Below, piece by piece: positions 35,174-42,961 of a DNA stretch of 64,000 bases (the first letter of the stretch is position 1; the number at the start of each line of letters is the position of its first letter). Below the pieces are notes generated by a model. It made no database searches and was not told where the DNA came from. It was given only the letters and a program-made list of their open reading frames with translations. The position numbers and the translations under genes are program-made. The stretch covers positions 22,316 to 86,315 of the IMG/VR virus record IMGVR_UViG_3300042691_026747; one strand, written 5' to 3'. Source of the stretch: a virus.

Positions 35174-36778
35174 TTAATCTATATTTAATTCGTATTTGTA
35201 GTTACCACAATCCCAAACTGACAGATACCCCATATCTATCATAATTTGTTTTTCAGTTTTATTCTTATCATACCCCTCTTTAACCAAAATATCCTTTCTA
35301 AAATTATACCTGTGATATCTTTTACTATCACCTATTGTGTACCAATAGTTAGGTTTTGTCTCTGATACCAACTTAAACCCTATTTTTTCGTATAAATTAC
35401 CATCTAAAGTCCATCTTTTATCCGCATAACTTACTATTTTTTTAGGTTGTTGTTTTCTAATAAAATATTTTAACATTTTAGAGGCTACACCTACCACGTT
35501 TTTAGAAGAAAACCTTACCAATTCATAAACACCATCTTCCTTTTTAGAACCTAAAACATTCCTTAAGTCAGAAAATGTCATAACAGCCACTAATTCATCT
35601 TTATGGAAAGCACCTAACTTATATTTAGATTTATCACCACCCTGTATGTGATTTTTATTTAGAAAATCCTCTTTTTCTTTTGAGTTAATTTCTTTTATTA
35701 CACAGTTTCTTGCGTATAATTTTTCTTCAGATAACTTTAATATATGTTTAATTTTTTTCTTAACAATATCACAATTTTTAATCCACTCATCAGAAAAAAT
35801 GTGATATAGTTTTATACCGTGACTTTTGGCTAGTTTTTGTTTATCTAAATGATAGTTTTTGTCTTTACCCATTTTTTCTGAATGCCAAAATAAACCGTTA
35901 TACTCGAAACCTATCTTTAGTTCCGGAACATATATATCTATTTCAACACCGTTTAAAGATTTTTTGTGGTTATTTATAACAGTAACACCTAAACTTTGTA
36001 TGTATTCCGATATTTCTTTTTGATGTTTTGAGGTGAAATTATTCTCTATATTATTTCTACCGACATCTAAATATGTTTTACATTCGGTTTTAAAATCTTC
36101 TGAAAAAACCTCACCGTATTTAGTTTTATATTCTTCTAAACTAATGTTATGTGATTTTAAATGAGTATTAGATATAGATCTAAAAGGTTGGTTACATATT
36201 TTACAATTTATAAAAGACTTTGGGTTATCTAAAAATATTTTTTCCTCTTTTAAATTAATACGTACATTTGGGTGGTATTCAAAAAACTCTCTTATGTTAT
36301 TATAATCATGTTGTCTTATGTGTTTAGTAATAAAACCACCTTTATTTTCAGTGTCATTAGTAGACCATTCACATAGAGGGCAATTCCATTTTTCTTTCTC
36401 AACTGTGACATCATCCATTACATCAAAATAATCTTCATACCATAATTTACCAGTGGTTTTTGTTACCATATTCCTTTTGAAGGTGGACGGTAATTCAATG
36501 TTGTAGACATTTTTTAAATGTATAACAACAAACCCCGATCTATTTAAAACATCTTTTATGATTTTACCTGTTTTCTTACATTTAAGTATTTTATTATCAT
36601 ATTTAGTGTAATCAACATCCACCAATACGTGTTTAACCTTACCGCCTTTTTTGTTTAAACTTACACCATTATTACTTAAAATGGATTTAACTTTTAGTTT
36701 ACCTACGTGTAATAACTCACATATTTGATTAATTGATAATTTTTCTTCTGTATATAATTTGACTATATCTTGTTCCAT
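35174..36778 (-). CDS. Homing-endonuclease-like protein (Vsr-like core, zinc fingers)
   Basis: With the start at 36778 (MEQDIVKLYTEEKLSINQ), the protein has 534 residues. It has an N-terminal helix-turn-helix-like segment (INQICELLHVGKLKVKSIL), two Cys/His finger-like motifs (CPLCEW...HIRQH; CKICNQPF...HLKSH) and a nuclease core with GVEIDIYVPELKIGFEYNGL and WHSE. The C-terminal region (about 380-480) is conserved in T4-type free-standing endonucleases (AVMTFSDLR, SYADKRW, YEKIGF). It lies beside the major capsid gene, a favoured site for such elements. Confidence 0.78.
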   Translation of the reverse strand: MEQDIVKLYTEEKLSINQICELLHVGKLKVKSILSNNGVSLNKKGGKVKHVLVDVDYTKYDNKILKCKKTGKIIKDVLNRSGFVVIHLKNVYNIELPSTFKRNMVTKTTGKLWYEDYFDVMDDVTVEKEKWNCPLCEWSTNDTENKGGFITKHIRQHDYNNIREFFEYHPNVRINLKEEKIFLDNPKSFINCKICNQPFRSISNTHLKSHNISLEEYKTKYGEVFSEDFKTECKTYLDVGRNNIENNFTSKHQKEISEYIQSLGVTVINNHKKSLNGVEIDIYVPELKIGFEYNGLFWHSEKMGKDKNYHLDKQKLAKSHGIKLYHIFSDEWIKNCDIVKKKIKHILKLSEEKLYARNCVIKEINSKEKEDFLNKNHIQGGDKSKYKLGAFHKDELVAVMTFSDLRNVLGSKKEDGVYELVRFSSKNVVGVASKMLKYFIRKQQPKKIVSYADKRWTLDGNLYEKIGFKLVSETKPNYWYTIGDSKRYHRYNFRKDILVKEGYDKNKTEKQIMIDMGYLSVWDCGNYKYELNID

Positions 36779-36843
36779 AAATATAATTATACCATAATTA
36801 GGTATTAAAGTAAATAGGTTATATGGTATTAATAAGACATAAA

Positions 36844-36869
36844 AAAAGAGGGACAATTGTCCCTCTTTT
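36844..36869 (-). terminator. Terminator downstream of the capsid gene
   Basis: A perfect 26-bp palindrome: 13-bp stem, AAAAGAGGGACAA with TTGTCCCTCTTTT. It lies 29 bp past the capsid stop on the minus strand and is followed there by a T run, consistent with strong termination of a highly expressed gene. Confidence 0.88.
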
Positions 36870-36897
36870 ATATTAGAATATTAGTTTTTTACACTAA

Positions 36898-38667
36898 TTA
36901 ACGTAATTCTCTTACGTCGAATGTACGTAATCCATCTACACGAATATGGCCATAGAAGCGATTATTAACCATTTTTTTGGCGTAACGTGTCATTATACCC
37001 TTTACTGGTACGAAGTTGAACGGATTGTACATTGTAGGAGTCAACTGCATTGGTACATACGGAGCGTAGATGTAACCAGTGTCAAGTAATGACTTACCTT
37101 TATGTCCGATGATAACAGAGTACGCTGGAGCGTATGGGTCACGGTAAACAGTGTAACGACCATTTAATGAACCTACTCTTTCAATACCCATGTTATATTG
37201 GTCTTGCTCAGGAGCTGCGTTAGATACGTGGAAGTATTCTAAATCGTCTAATACTGCTGATACCTCAGAAGATACAACAACGAAGTTAGCTCCACCTCTT
37301 AACGTAGATTTGTGGATTTGAGCTGAGATTTGGTTGACAGCCGTCATCAAAGTTTGGTTCCAATCTTTTTGAGTGTAACCATTGTTGTTTGGTAAACGCT
37401 TCCATCCGTTGTAATCCCAACGTAATTGCCATGCTGCACCTTTACGTAAATCCATTAAGATTTCACGGTCAATTTCAGCCGCAACTTGCTCAGATAATAA
37501 TGCTGTTAATTCAGCTTCAGCATCGATGTTGTGGAATGCACTAACGTCTTGTGCTAATTCAGGAGTCCAAGTAGCTCTTAACTTACGTTCAGTAACCGAT
37601 ACAGTTACAGATTCAAGTTCAAAAGAAACTTCACCCATGTTAGATTCAGCTTCTAAATCAGCGTATTGTCTCCAAGCGATAGCTACGAAAGATGCTGATG
37701 TTACAGAAGTTCCTGTATAATTAGCCCCGATATATCCATCAAATGTTTTAGTTGAACAAGAAACACAATTTGGACTTGTGAAATCTAATTCAATATACAA
37801 TTTACCATCTGCTGAACAAATATCACCGTAGTCAACAATACCTCTACCGTATTTTTGAGTTACTAAACGGAAAGGAATTTGGTCACCTTGATTGAAAATT
37901 ACATTTCCAGAAGGATCTAATACTTGAGTACCAGCTACAACTGTTAATGAAGCTAAGAAAGATTCTGTATCCATTTCATTTCCATCAGGACCTACTAAAC
38001 GTCCAGGAGCTGTACTGCTAAAACCTTTAACTTCAAATTTTTGGTAACGTAATGAACCATCAGAAGCTGCTGGAGTTTTTCCTGCTACATATTCACTTCC
38101 ACTTGTACAAGCTGTTAATACAACTGCTGTACCAGAAACAACTTTAAGAGTAATTTCACCTTTTGATTGATCGTATAATCCATCGTTATAGAAAATATCA
38201 TAAAGGTTTTTAGTACAACCACTAAATGTAGATTCAGGACAGTTAACACAACTAGCGATAGCTAAACCTCTATGTTTAGATGTACCACCGTTTGTACCAG
38301 CTAAGAAAGCTGCGTCATCAACTCTATCAGACGTTTTTGGAACGAAGTAGAATAATTTACCGATTGGTAAATTTAAAGCTTGAACCGATACGATATCGTT
38401 AGCTAATAATTTAGAGAATACACGTCTTACGATTGGAAACACTACAGTTTCAAAAGATCCAGTAGATCCTCCACCTGCAGTAGATGTTTCACTGATAAGA
38501 GTTGATGCTTGGTTTTCATATAACAAAGCGATGTTTTCTCTGATGTGGCCTTCAAGACCCTCTAAGAACCCTAAAGATTCCCATTTGTTTACAGTTGCCT
38601 CACGGATTGCTTTTTGATGCTTTAATCCGATATTACCAACCTCACCTGATTTTAATAAATATCCCAT
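36898..38667 (-). CDS. Major capsid protein, T4 gp23-like
   Basis: The 589-residue protein has the gp23 signature: VVFPIVRRVFSKLLANDIVS (about residues 74-93), then VQALNLPIGKLFYF. Its N-terminal 60 residues form a charged propeptide ending TLISE|TST (E60), matching the (L/I)-x-E cut site and position (65 in T4) of gp21 processing. WTPELAQDVSAFH and DGLRTFDVREL near the C-terminus also fit. Its codons are visibly less AT-biased than those of its neighbours, as expected for high expression. It forms the head shell. A scaffold gene lies upstream. Confidence 0.93.
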   Translation of the reverse strand: MGYLLKSGEVGNIGLKHQKAIREATVNKWESLGFLEGLEGHIRENIALLYENQASTLISETSTAGGGSTGSFETVVFPIVRRVFSKLLANDIVSVQALNLPIGKLFYFVPKTSDRVDDAAFLAGTNGGTSKHRGLAIASCVNCPESTFSGCTKNLYDIFYNDGLYDQSKGEITLKVVSGTAVVLTACTSGSEYVAGKTPAASDGSLRYQKFEVKGFSSTAPGRLVGPDGNEMDTESFLASLTVVAGTQVLDPSGNVIFNQGDQIPFRLVTQKYGRGIVDYGDICSADGKLYIELDFTSPNCVSCSTKTFDGYIGANYTGTSVTSASFVAIAWRQYADLEAESNMGEVSFELESVTVSVTERKLRATWTPELAQDVSAFHNIDAEAELTALLSEQVAAEIDREILMDLRKGAAWQLRWDYNGWKRLPNNNGYTQKDWNQTLMTAVNQISAQIHKSTLRGGANFVVVSSEVSAVLDDLEYFHVSNAAPEQDQYNMGIERVGSLNGRYTVYRDPYAPAYSVIIGHKGKSLLDTGYIYAPYVPMQLTPTMYNPFNFVPVKGIMTRYAKKMVNNRFYGHIRVDGLRTFDVRELR

Positions 38668-38698
38668 TTTTTATTGGTTTTTTAATTGTTATTTGTTA

Positions 38699-40180
38699 TT
38701 ATTTTTTGTAACTGTAACCCCAAAGTTTTTTCATTTTTTCAATCTCTGGGTGTACAAAAACACTTTGTTCACTGATTAATGCTCCACTAGAAGAAGTGTT
38801 ATTGATTTTTTCTTCAATAGTTTCCTTTATAGGTGCCTTACTGTTAGAAATTTCTTTAACAAGTTGTTTATAAATTGATTGAGATTCTTTTAAAGATTTA
38901 GCCGAATCCAATCTTTTTAATATGTCATTCTTTTCTTCTTTAGTAGTTGTATTTTCAGTGAATAATCTTACTGCGTAAGTAAGATTGCTGTTGAACACAG
39001 CCACTTCTTGAAGTTTTGTTCTGAACTGTTTAAGAGCGTCTACCATTTTTTCGTAGTTTTCTTTTAGTTCCTTATTTTCTACTTCAAGTTCAGAATTTCT
39101 GGTATTTAAGTTTGTGTTTTCTTTGATGAGTTTTGAAATCTGTGGAGTTTTAGATTCACCAACATAAAGATGTCTTGGAGCAGCTTTTGGTTTGTCTAAA
39201 CCATTACGTCCAAATCTTCTGCCAGCACCTAAAGTACGTGACATATAATCCATGTGATCTTCATCATCATGTTTCATATAATCCATATGGTCTTCACCCT
39301 CGTCTTCCATAGATTTTTCGATAGCCATACCTCTTTTCTTTTCATAAGGTGTAATATCGTGGTCTTTGTCTAAATCAGCCTTTTCAGGATTTTTTAAACC
39401 ACTTTTCTTATAGTTCATATAAGACATTTTATCACCCATGTAAGACATTTCGTCTTCGGCATAATCCATGTAAGACATTTCGTCTTCCATTTCTTCCTCA
39501 CCATCATCCACAACTATTTCGTAGATAACGTTATCAGAACCTTCTTCACCCTCACCAAGTTCAATTTCACCAGCTTCAACGCTAGCAACTTCACCTGCCG
39601 GGTTCATTTCGATTCTGTATTCAGAACCAGATTTGTTGTCTTTAAGAGTTACGATACCGTTGTCGTTAACAACTTCGATTTCATCTTCAGGACCCATTTT
39701 TTTGAATACTGAGATTACGTCTGATAATGGTTCTTGTGTAAGATCCACAGTTTCAACGTCACCCATAACTTCTTCAGTTTCATCACCAAGATCTAAATCC
39801 ATTTCCCCCTCTTCTTCACCTTCTTCGGTTTCAAAGTCAAGGTCTAAATCTTCAATCTCAGTTTCCTCTTCTTCACCACCTAAGTCAAGATCCATTTCGG
39901 TTTCTTCAGTCTCGTCTTCACCTTCTTCTTCAGTGTCTAAACCCAAGTCTAATTCTTCCTCTTCTTCTTCAGTGTCTAAGTCAAGGTCTAATTCTTCTTC
40001 CTCTTCTTCATCCTCTTTCAATCTTTTTTTCGAACCAGTTAATGATTCCTTTACCATTTCTTCAATTTCTGAACTCATCGTCTGAGACAGTATTTCTTTT
40101 GCGTTTGATTTGAAAGTGGCGTCAATTTCTTGTGCCTCAAGAAGAGCTTCCTCAATAATTGATTTCTTTTCGTTTGCCAT
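38699..40180 (-). CDS. Prohead core scaffold protein, gp22-like
   Basis: The 493-residue protein starts MANEKKSIIEEALLEAQEID and is extremely acidic at about residues 56-140 (runs of E/D with repeated LDLDTEEE). Next comes a region with repeated SYM/DYM motifs (EMSYM, HMDYM). The C-terminal coiled coil (about 340-450, ENTNLNTRNSELEVENKELK) is typical of phage scaffolds. LISEQSV near the end would be a protease cut site. Its place between protease and capsid genes and its composition fit T4 gp22. It carries a 5' hairpin and a late-type box upstream. Confidence 0.8.
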   Translation of the reverse strand: MANEKKSIIEEALLEAQEIDATFKSNAKEILSQTMSSEIEEMVKESLTGSKKRLKEDEEEEEELDLDLDTEEEEEELDLGLDTEEEGEDETEETEMDLDLGGEEEETEIEDLDLDFETEEGEEEGEMDLDLGDETEEVMGDVETVDLTQEPLSDVISVFKKMGPEDEIEVVNDNGIVTLKDNKSGSEYRIEMNPAGEVASVEAGEIELGEGEEGSDNVIYEIVVDDGEEEMEDEMSYMDYAEDEMSYMGDKMSYMNYKKSGLKNPEKADLDKDHDITPYEKKRGMAIEKSMEDEGEDHMDYMKHDDEDHMDYMSRTLGAGRRFGRNGLDKPKAAPRHLYVGESKTPQISKLIKENTNLNTRNSELEVENKELKENYEKMVDALKQFRTKLQEVAVFNSNLTYAVRLFTENTTTKEEKNDILKRLDSAKSLKESQSIYKQLVKEISNSKAPIKETIEEKINNTSSSGALISEQSVFVHPEIEKMKKLWGYSYKK

Positions 40181-40212
40181 TTTCTTTTTTTATTGTTTTT
40201 AATGGTTATATT

Positions 40213-40244
40213 ATCTCGCTTACACGAGATTTATAAATAAATAT
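40213..40244 (-). promoter_or_regulatory. Late-type box with downstream hairpin for the scaffold-capsid unit
   Basis: On the minus strand, ATATTTATTTATAAA (40230-40244) is followed at once by a 6-bp hairpin, ATCTCG with CGAGAT around a 6-nt loop (40213-40230). The start codon is 32 bp downstream. The leader hairpin may protect the mRNA. Confidence 0.5.
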
Positions 40245-40309
40245 GTATTAAGACGGCAAAGTGCAATAACTTGATAATAAAAAAGTTAAAAATTTTTATA
40301 AAAAATTGT

Positions 40310-40320
40310 GATATTTATTA
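40310..40320 (+). promoter_or_regulatory. Late-promoter-like box GATATTTATTA
   Basis: GATATTTATTA lies 3 bp before the ATG at 40324 of the metallopeptidase gene. It is arranged exactly as before the genes at 42962 and 62937. Confidence 0.5.
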
Positions 40321-40323
40321 AAT

Positions 40324-40797
40324 ATGAAAGATAAAATCAGACTTATTTTAAGGGAATTTGTAGAAAATCAATCAAAAAACGACGTTTCTGATAAAGCAGA
40401 TTATATGCAAAAAAAAATTATTAAAAAGTCAAAATATCCTGCTGAGACTAAAAAAATTAGTCATATGAAAGATGAGATTGGTAAAAAAGTAAAAAATGCT
40501 TATAAAGATATAACTGGTGAAGAACCAGTTAGTGATGATAATATTGTGGTAAAAGTTGATGACAATATTAAAGCTGGTAAAATTGGATCATTTAAACACC
40601 CTGAAAACGAAAAAGACCTTGGAATTATGAAAATTCATCCCAAAGCCTTAGAAGATAAAGAATATGTTGAAGATATTCTGAAACATGAATTAATACACGC
40701 TTCACATGGACATAAAAACACTGAAGCCAGAAATCATAAAGGTATATTTCAAGATTTGGCAGATCGTGTTGGTCTACCTAAAAAATATAGACATTAA
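40324..40797 (+). CDS. HExxH metallopeptidase with targeting-like N-terminus
   Basis: The 157-residue protein begins MKDKIRLILREFVENQSKND, a variant of the targeting peptide with an LRE cut-type site. Residues 121-125 are HELIH with a third ligand candidate at H138 (HASHGHKNTEARNH). The following helix (GIFQDLADRVGL) resembles SprT/WLM-type minimal zinc peptidases. A DYM motif (residues 26-28) recurs in other virion proteins here. It probably acts on a protein target after injection or in the head, by inference. A late-type box precedes it. It overlaps the convergent DUF4494 gene by 4 bp. Confidence 0.75.
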   Translation: MKDKIRLILREFVENQSKNDVSDKADYMQKKIIKKSKYPAETKKISHMKDEIGKKVKNAYKDITGEEPVSDDNIVVKVDDNIKAGKIGSFKHPENEKDLGIMKIHPKALEDKEYVEDILKHELIHASHGHKNTEARNHKGIFQDLADRVGLPKKYRH

Positions 40798-41054
40798 TTT
40801 TTACTTACAACTTTCGGTTGTAATTCAGGATCTGGTACTAAGATAATATCCTCAATAGGGCTCTTAGTTGTACTAACAATTTCATAATCCATTACAGAAT
40901 CTTTTAAATAAACACGTGTACGTGCCTCAGCCTCAGTACATGTCATAGCATCAACAAGATACTGTGTTCTAATCTTTTTTGGTTTACCATTATTTTCGTT
41001 GATGGTTTCAAATTCTACTTTCACTAAGAAGTATTTTGCTACATTATCATTCAT
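40794..41054 (-). CDS. DUF4494-like protein
   Basis: The 86-residue protein contains KYFLVKVEFETINENNGKPK, then QYLVDAMTCTEAEARTRVYL (about residues 30-49) and a final IVSTTKSPIEDIIL. This matches the compact DUF4494 family common in Bacteroidota and their phages. Function is unknown. A TATAAATATA box (41069-41078, minus strand) precedes it. Confidence 0.82.
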   Translation of the reverse strand: MNDNVAKYFLVKVEFETINENNGKPKKIRTQYLVDAMTCTEAEARTRVYLKDSVMDYEIVSTTKSPIEDIILVPDPELQPKVVSKN

Positions 41055-41094
41055 TGTTTTAATTTTTTATATTTATACAACAATTCTACAAAAA

Positions 41095-41127
41095 AATAAG
41101 GGATATGTAAACCACATATCCCTTATT
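41095..41127 (-). terminator. Terminator after the 41149-41634 gene
   Basis: A 14-bp stem, AATAAGGGATATGT with ACATATCCCTTATT around a 5-nt loop, lies 21 bp past the minus-strand stop. A T-rich stretch follows on that strand. Confidence 0.78.
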
Positions 41128-41148
41128 TATATTAAAATATTATATTGA

Positions 41149-41634
41149 TTATTCTTCGTCAAAATCTCTTGGTGAAGGTCTTCCACCTCTAAGACTTCCT
41201 AAATGTCTTTTTTCTGCCTCAATAGCTTCTTTACCTAAATTTCTAACAGAACCTTCCATCTTAGTTAAAAAATTTTCTAAAGCCACCCTAAGTTGGTCAT
41301 CTAAAACCTCAGGTGATAAATCATTTAATTCATTTAAAGAACTAACTATGGTATTATAATGATGTTTGATAGTTCCCATATATCCACCAGCGTGTGTGGC
41401 AAACATACTTGGATCATCATAACCACCATATTCATTTATATAATCTTCTTTTATTGGTGATTTTTTCTTAACATCCTTAACACATCTTTCATATCTTTCT
41501 TTTTGTGCTTTGGTCCATTTACTTCTTTCTGTAGTACCTATTTTATCACCAACTGATTTTGTACAAACAGACCAAGGATTTACTTTCTTACCTTTTTTCT
41601 TGGCCTCTAATATTACTCTGTCTATAAAATTCAT
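41149..41634 (-). CDS. Small virion-type protein, possible targeted cargo
   Basis: The 161-residue protein begins MNFIDRVILEAKKKGKKVNP. IDRVILEA resembles the T4-type capsid-targeting peptide with an ILE cut site. Next is NPWSVCTKSVGDKIGTTERS and a basic helical region with two Cys (VCTKS, ERCVKDV), then a helical half ending RPSPRDFDEE. No known family. It is one of several small genes between capsid and protease genes. The upstream 78 bp hold an unusual array of palindromes. Confidence 0.65.
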   Translation of the reverse strand: MNFIDRVILEAKKKGKKVNPWSVCTKSVGDKIGTTERSKWTKAQKERYERCVKDVKKKSPIKEDYINEYGGYDDPSMFATHAGGYMGTIKHHYNTIVSSLNELNDLSPEVLDDQLRVALENFLTKMEGSVRNLGKEAIEAEKRHLGSLRGGRPSPRDFDEE

Positions 41635-41661
41635 TTTTAAAAATTTTTTCTTGCTGCTTAG

Positions 41662-41709
41662 GATCTTTTTGATCTTTGCAAAGCTGCTTTTGCAAAAGCG
41701 CAGCTGCGC
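41662..41709. repeat. Cluster of four adjacent palindromes, GC-rich
   Basis: In 48 bp of an intergenic gap sit GATCTTTTTGATC (41662-41674), CTTTGCAAAG (41674-41683), GCTTTTGCAAAAGC (41686-41699) and GCGCAGCTGCGC (41698-41709), nearly end to end. GC content is far above the surroundings. Function unknown; a protein-binding site, regulatory hairpins or a recombination site are possible. Confidence 0.7.
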
Positions 41710-41712
41710 AAA

Positions 41713-42102
41713 TTAAATATCTAATTTTTTGTTAGATTTATTTTTTTCTGAAATTATTTCATCAAAGTTATAATTCTCTTGAACTTGATTTACTGAAGCC
41801 TTATCCAAATAACCTTGTATCCTGTCATAACCATAGATATCAACTAACCTCTTAACTATTGTTCCAGGTATTTTTCTTAAATATTGGATTACTTGAGGTG
41901 GTACATCTTCAGCGTATTTACCAAAAAGTTTTTGAATTTGTTTTTCTCTGTTATAAGGTTGAAATTCTCTTCTACGGAAACTAGTATCTTTTCTTTCCTG
42001 TTCTCTTTCTGGTAAATCTTCATTGATAGTTTTACCTTCGTTGATTATTTTTTTAACCAACTTTTCAATATCGTTTTCTGTTAATTTAATTACTTTTTTC
42101 AT
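41713..42102 (-). CDS. Small virion-type protein with KVIKLTENDIEKLVKKI peptide
   Basis: The 129-residue protein begins MKKVIKLTENDIEKLVKKII, then NEGKTINEDLPEREQERK. The first 20 residues match, with only minor changes, an internal segment of the gene at 31187-32131, and they resemble the targeting class (IINE cut-type site). The remainder is helical (FGKYAEDVPPQVIQYLRKIP, IYGYDRIQGYLDKA). It overlaps the protease gene by 4 bp, suggesting coupled synthesis. Confidence 0.7.
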   Translation of the reverse strand: MKKVIKLTENDIEKLVKKIINEGKTINEDLPEREQERKDTSFRRREFQPYNREKQIQKLFGKYAEDVPPQVIQYLRKIPGTIVKRLVDIYGYDRIQGYLDKASVNQVQENYNFDEIISEKNKSNKKLDI

Positions 42103-42911
42103 TTTAAAAATTTATTTAAGCTATTTAATATTTTATTATTTGATGTAGGTATTGAATTAAAATGGATTTCGGTTGGTTCATTTTCTTCCATTAAATTCCA
42201 TTGACATGTGTAACCATTACAACCGTTATCTTTTATATAAGATTCTGTAAACTGTTTTAAATCACCTTCCTCAGAAGATATCCAAGAACCTGGGGTAGAC
42301 GGTGATGTAACAATATCCCAACATATTAATTCGAAATCATCTTGTACAACATTTTTACCACCTTCTTGTTTAAGGGATCCAACACCACGAGATGAAATAC
42401 CAACTGTCCAACCTTTTCTAATCATGTTAACCACTTTATCACCAACAGAAGATATAATACCCATTTTGTGGTAACCCGGTGTTGTGTCAAGTTCTAATTT
42501 ACCCATTAAAGTTTTACCATCCCACCATGTTTCAGTAATTCTATGTGATACTCTATCGGCGTCAATGATTGAAGACTCTGGGTGGTTTAACTCACCTAAA
42601 GATGTACCCATTTTTATATATTCCTGATATCTTTTGTTTTCTCTTTCTAGAATTTCTTTAGGGTAAATTCTACCGTTTTTATTTTCAATTCCCCATTTTT
42701 GTAATACAGCGTATACTATGATTGTTTCTGGTAAACTACCATCTTTCCCTATGTTTGTACCCGATTTAAACTCGTTTAAATATTGTAGGTGTTCTTTAAT
42801 TAAATCAGAATTTGTTTTACCTTTATAAGATAAATTAGAGGCCACAAATCCGGAATCATATTCAACTAAAAATCCCCTAGTATTTGTTTCACCTGGTTTT
42901 AAAATTTTCAT
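42099..42911 (-). CDS. Prohead protease, T4 gp21-like
   Basis: The 270-residue protein has the gp21-type serine protease motifs: VLQKWGIENKNGRIYPKEIL (about 69-88), SLGELNHPESS with His110, VGISSRGVGSL with a Ser at 173 or 174, and FELICWDIVTSPSTPGSW (about 193-210). It matures prohead proteins at (L/I)-x-E sites. Candidate sites of that form occur in the capsid (E60), the scaffold and the targeting peptides. A box ATATTTATATAA lies upstream. Confidence 0.9.
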   Translation of the reverse strand: MKILKPGETNTRGFLVEYDSGFVASNLSYKGKTNSDLIKEHLQYLNEFKSGTNIGKDGSLPETIIVYAVLQKWGIENKNGRIYPKEILERENKRYQEYIKMGTSLGELNHPESSIIDADRVSHRITETWWDGKTLMGKLELDTTPGYHKMGIISSVGDKVVNMIRKGWTVGISSRGVGSLKQEGGKNVVQDDFELICWDIVTSPSTPGSWISSEEGDLKQFTESYIKDNGCNGYTCQWNLMEENEPTEIHFNSIPTSNNKILNSLNKFLK

Positions 42912-42923
42912 TTTTAAAGTTTA

Positions 42924-42935
42924 TTATATAAATAT
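42924..42935 (-). promoter_or_regulatory. Late-promoter-like box for the prohead protease
   Basis: Reads ATATTTATATAA on the minus strand, 12 bp before the start codon at 42911. Confidence 0.45.
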
Positions 42936-42947
42936 GCAGTAGTTGTA

Positions 42948-42960
42948 GATATTTACTATA
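42948..42960 (+). promoter_or_regulatory. Late-promoter-like box GATATTTACTATA
   Basis: GATATTTACTATA ends 1 bp before the ATG at 42962. A divergent late-type box lies 12 bp upstream on the other strand, so this gap is a back-to-back promoter. Confidence 0.45.
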
Positions 42961-42961
42961 T

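Noticed and set aside
39633-40085. 150-residue plus-strand Ser-rich frame
   Set aside because: Antisense of the Glu/Asp run of the scaffold gene.
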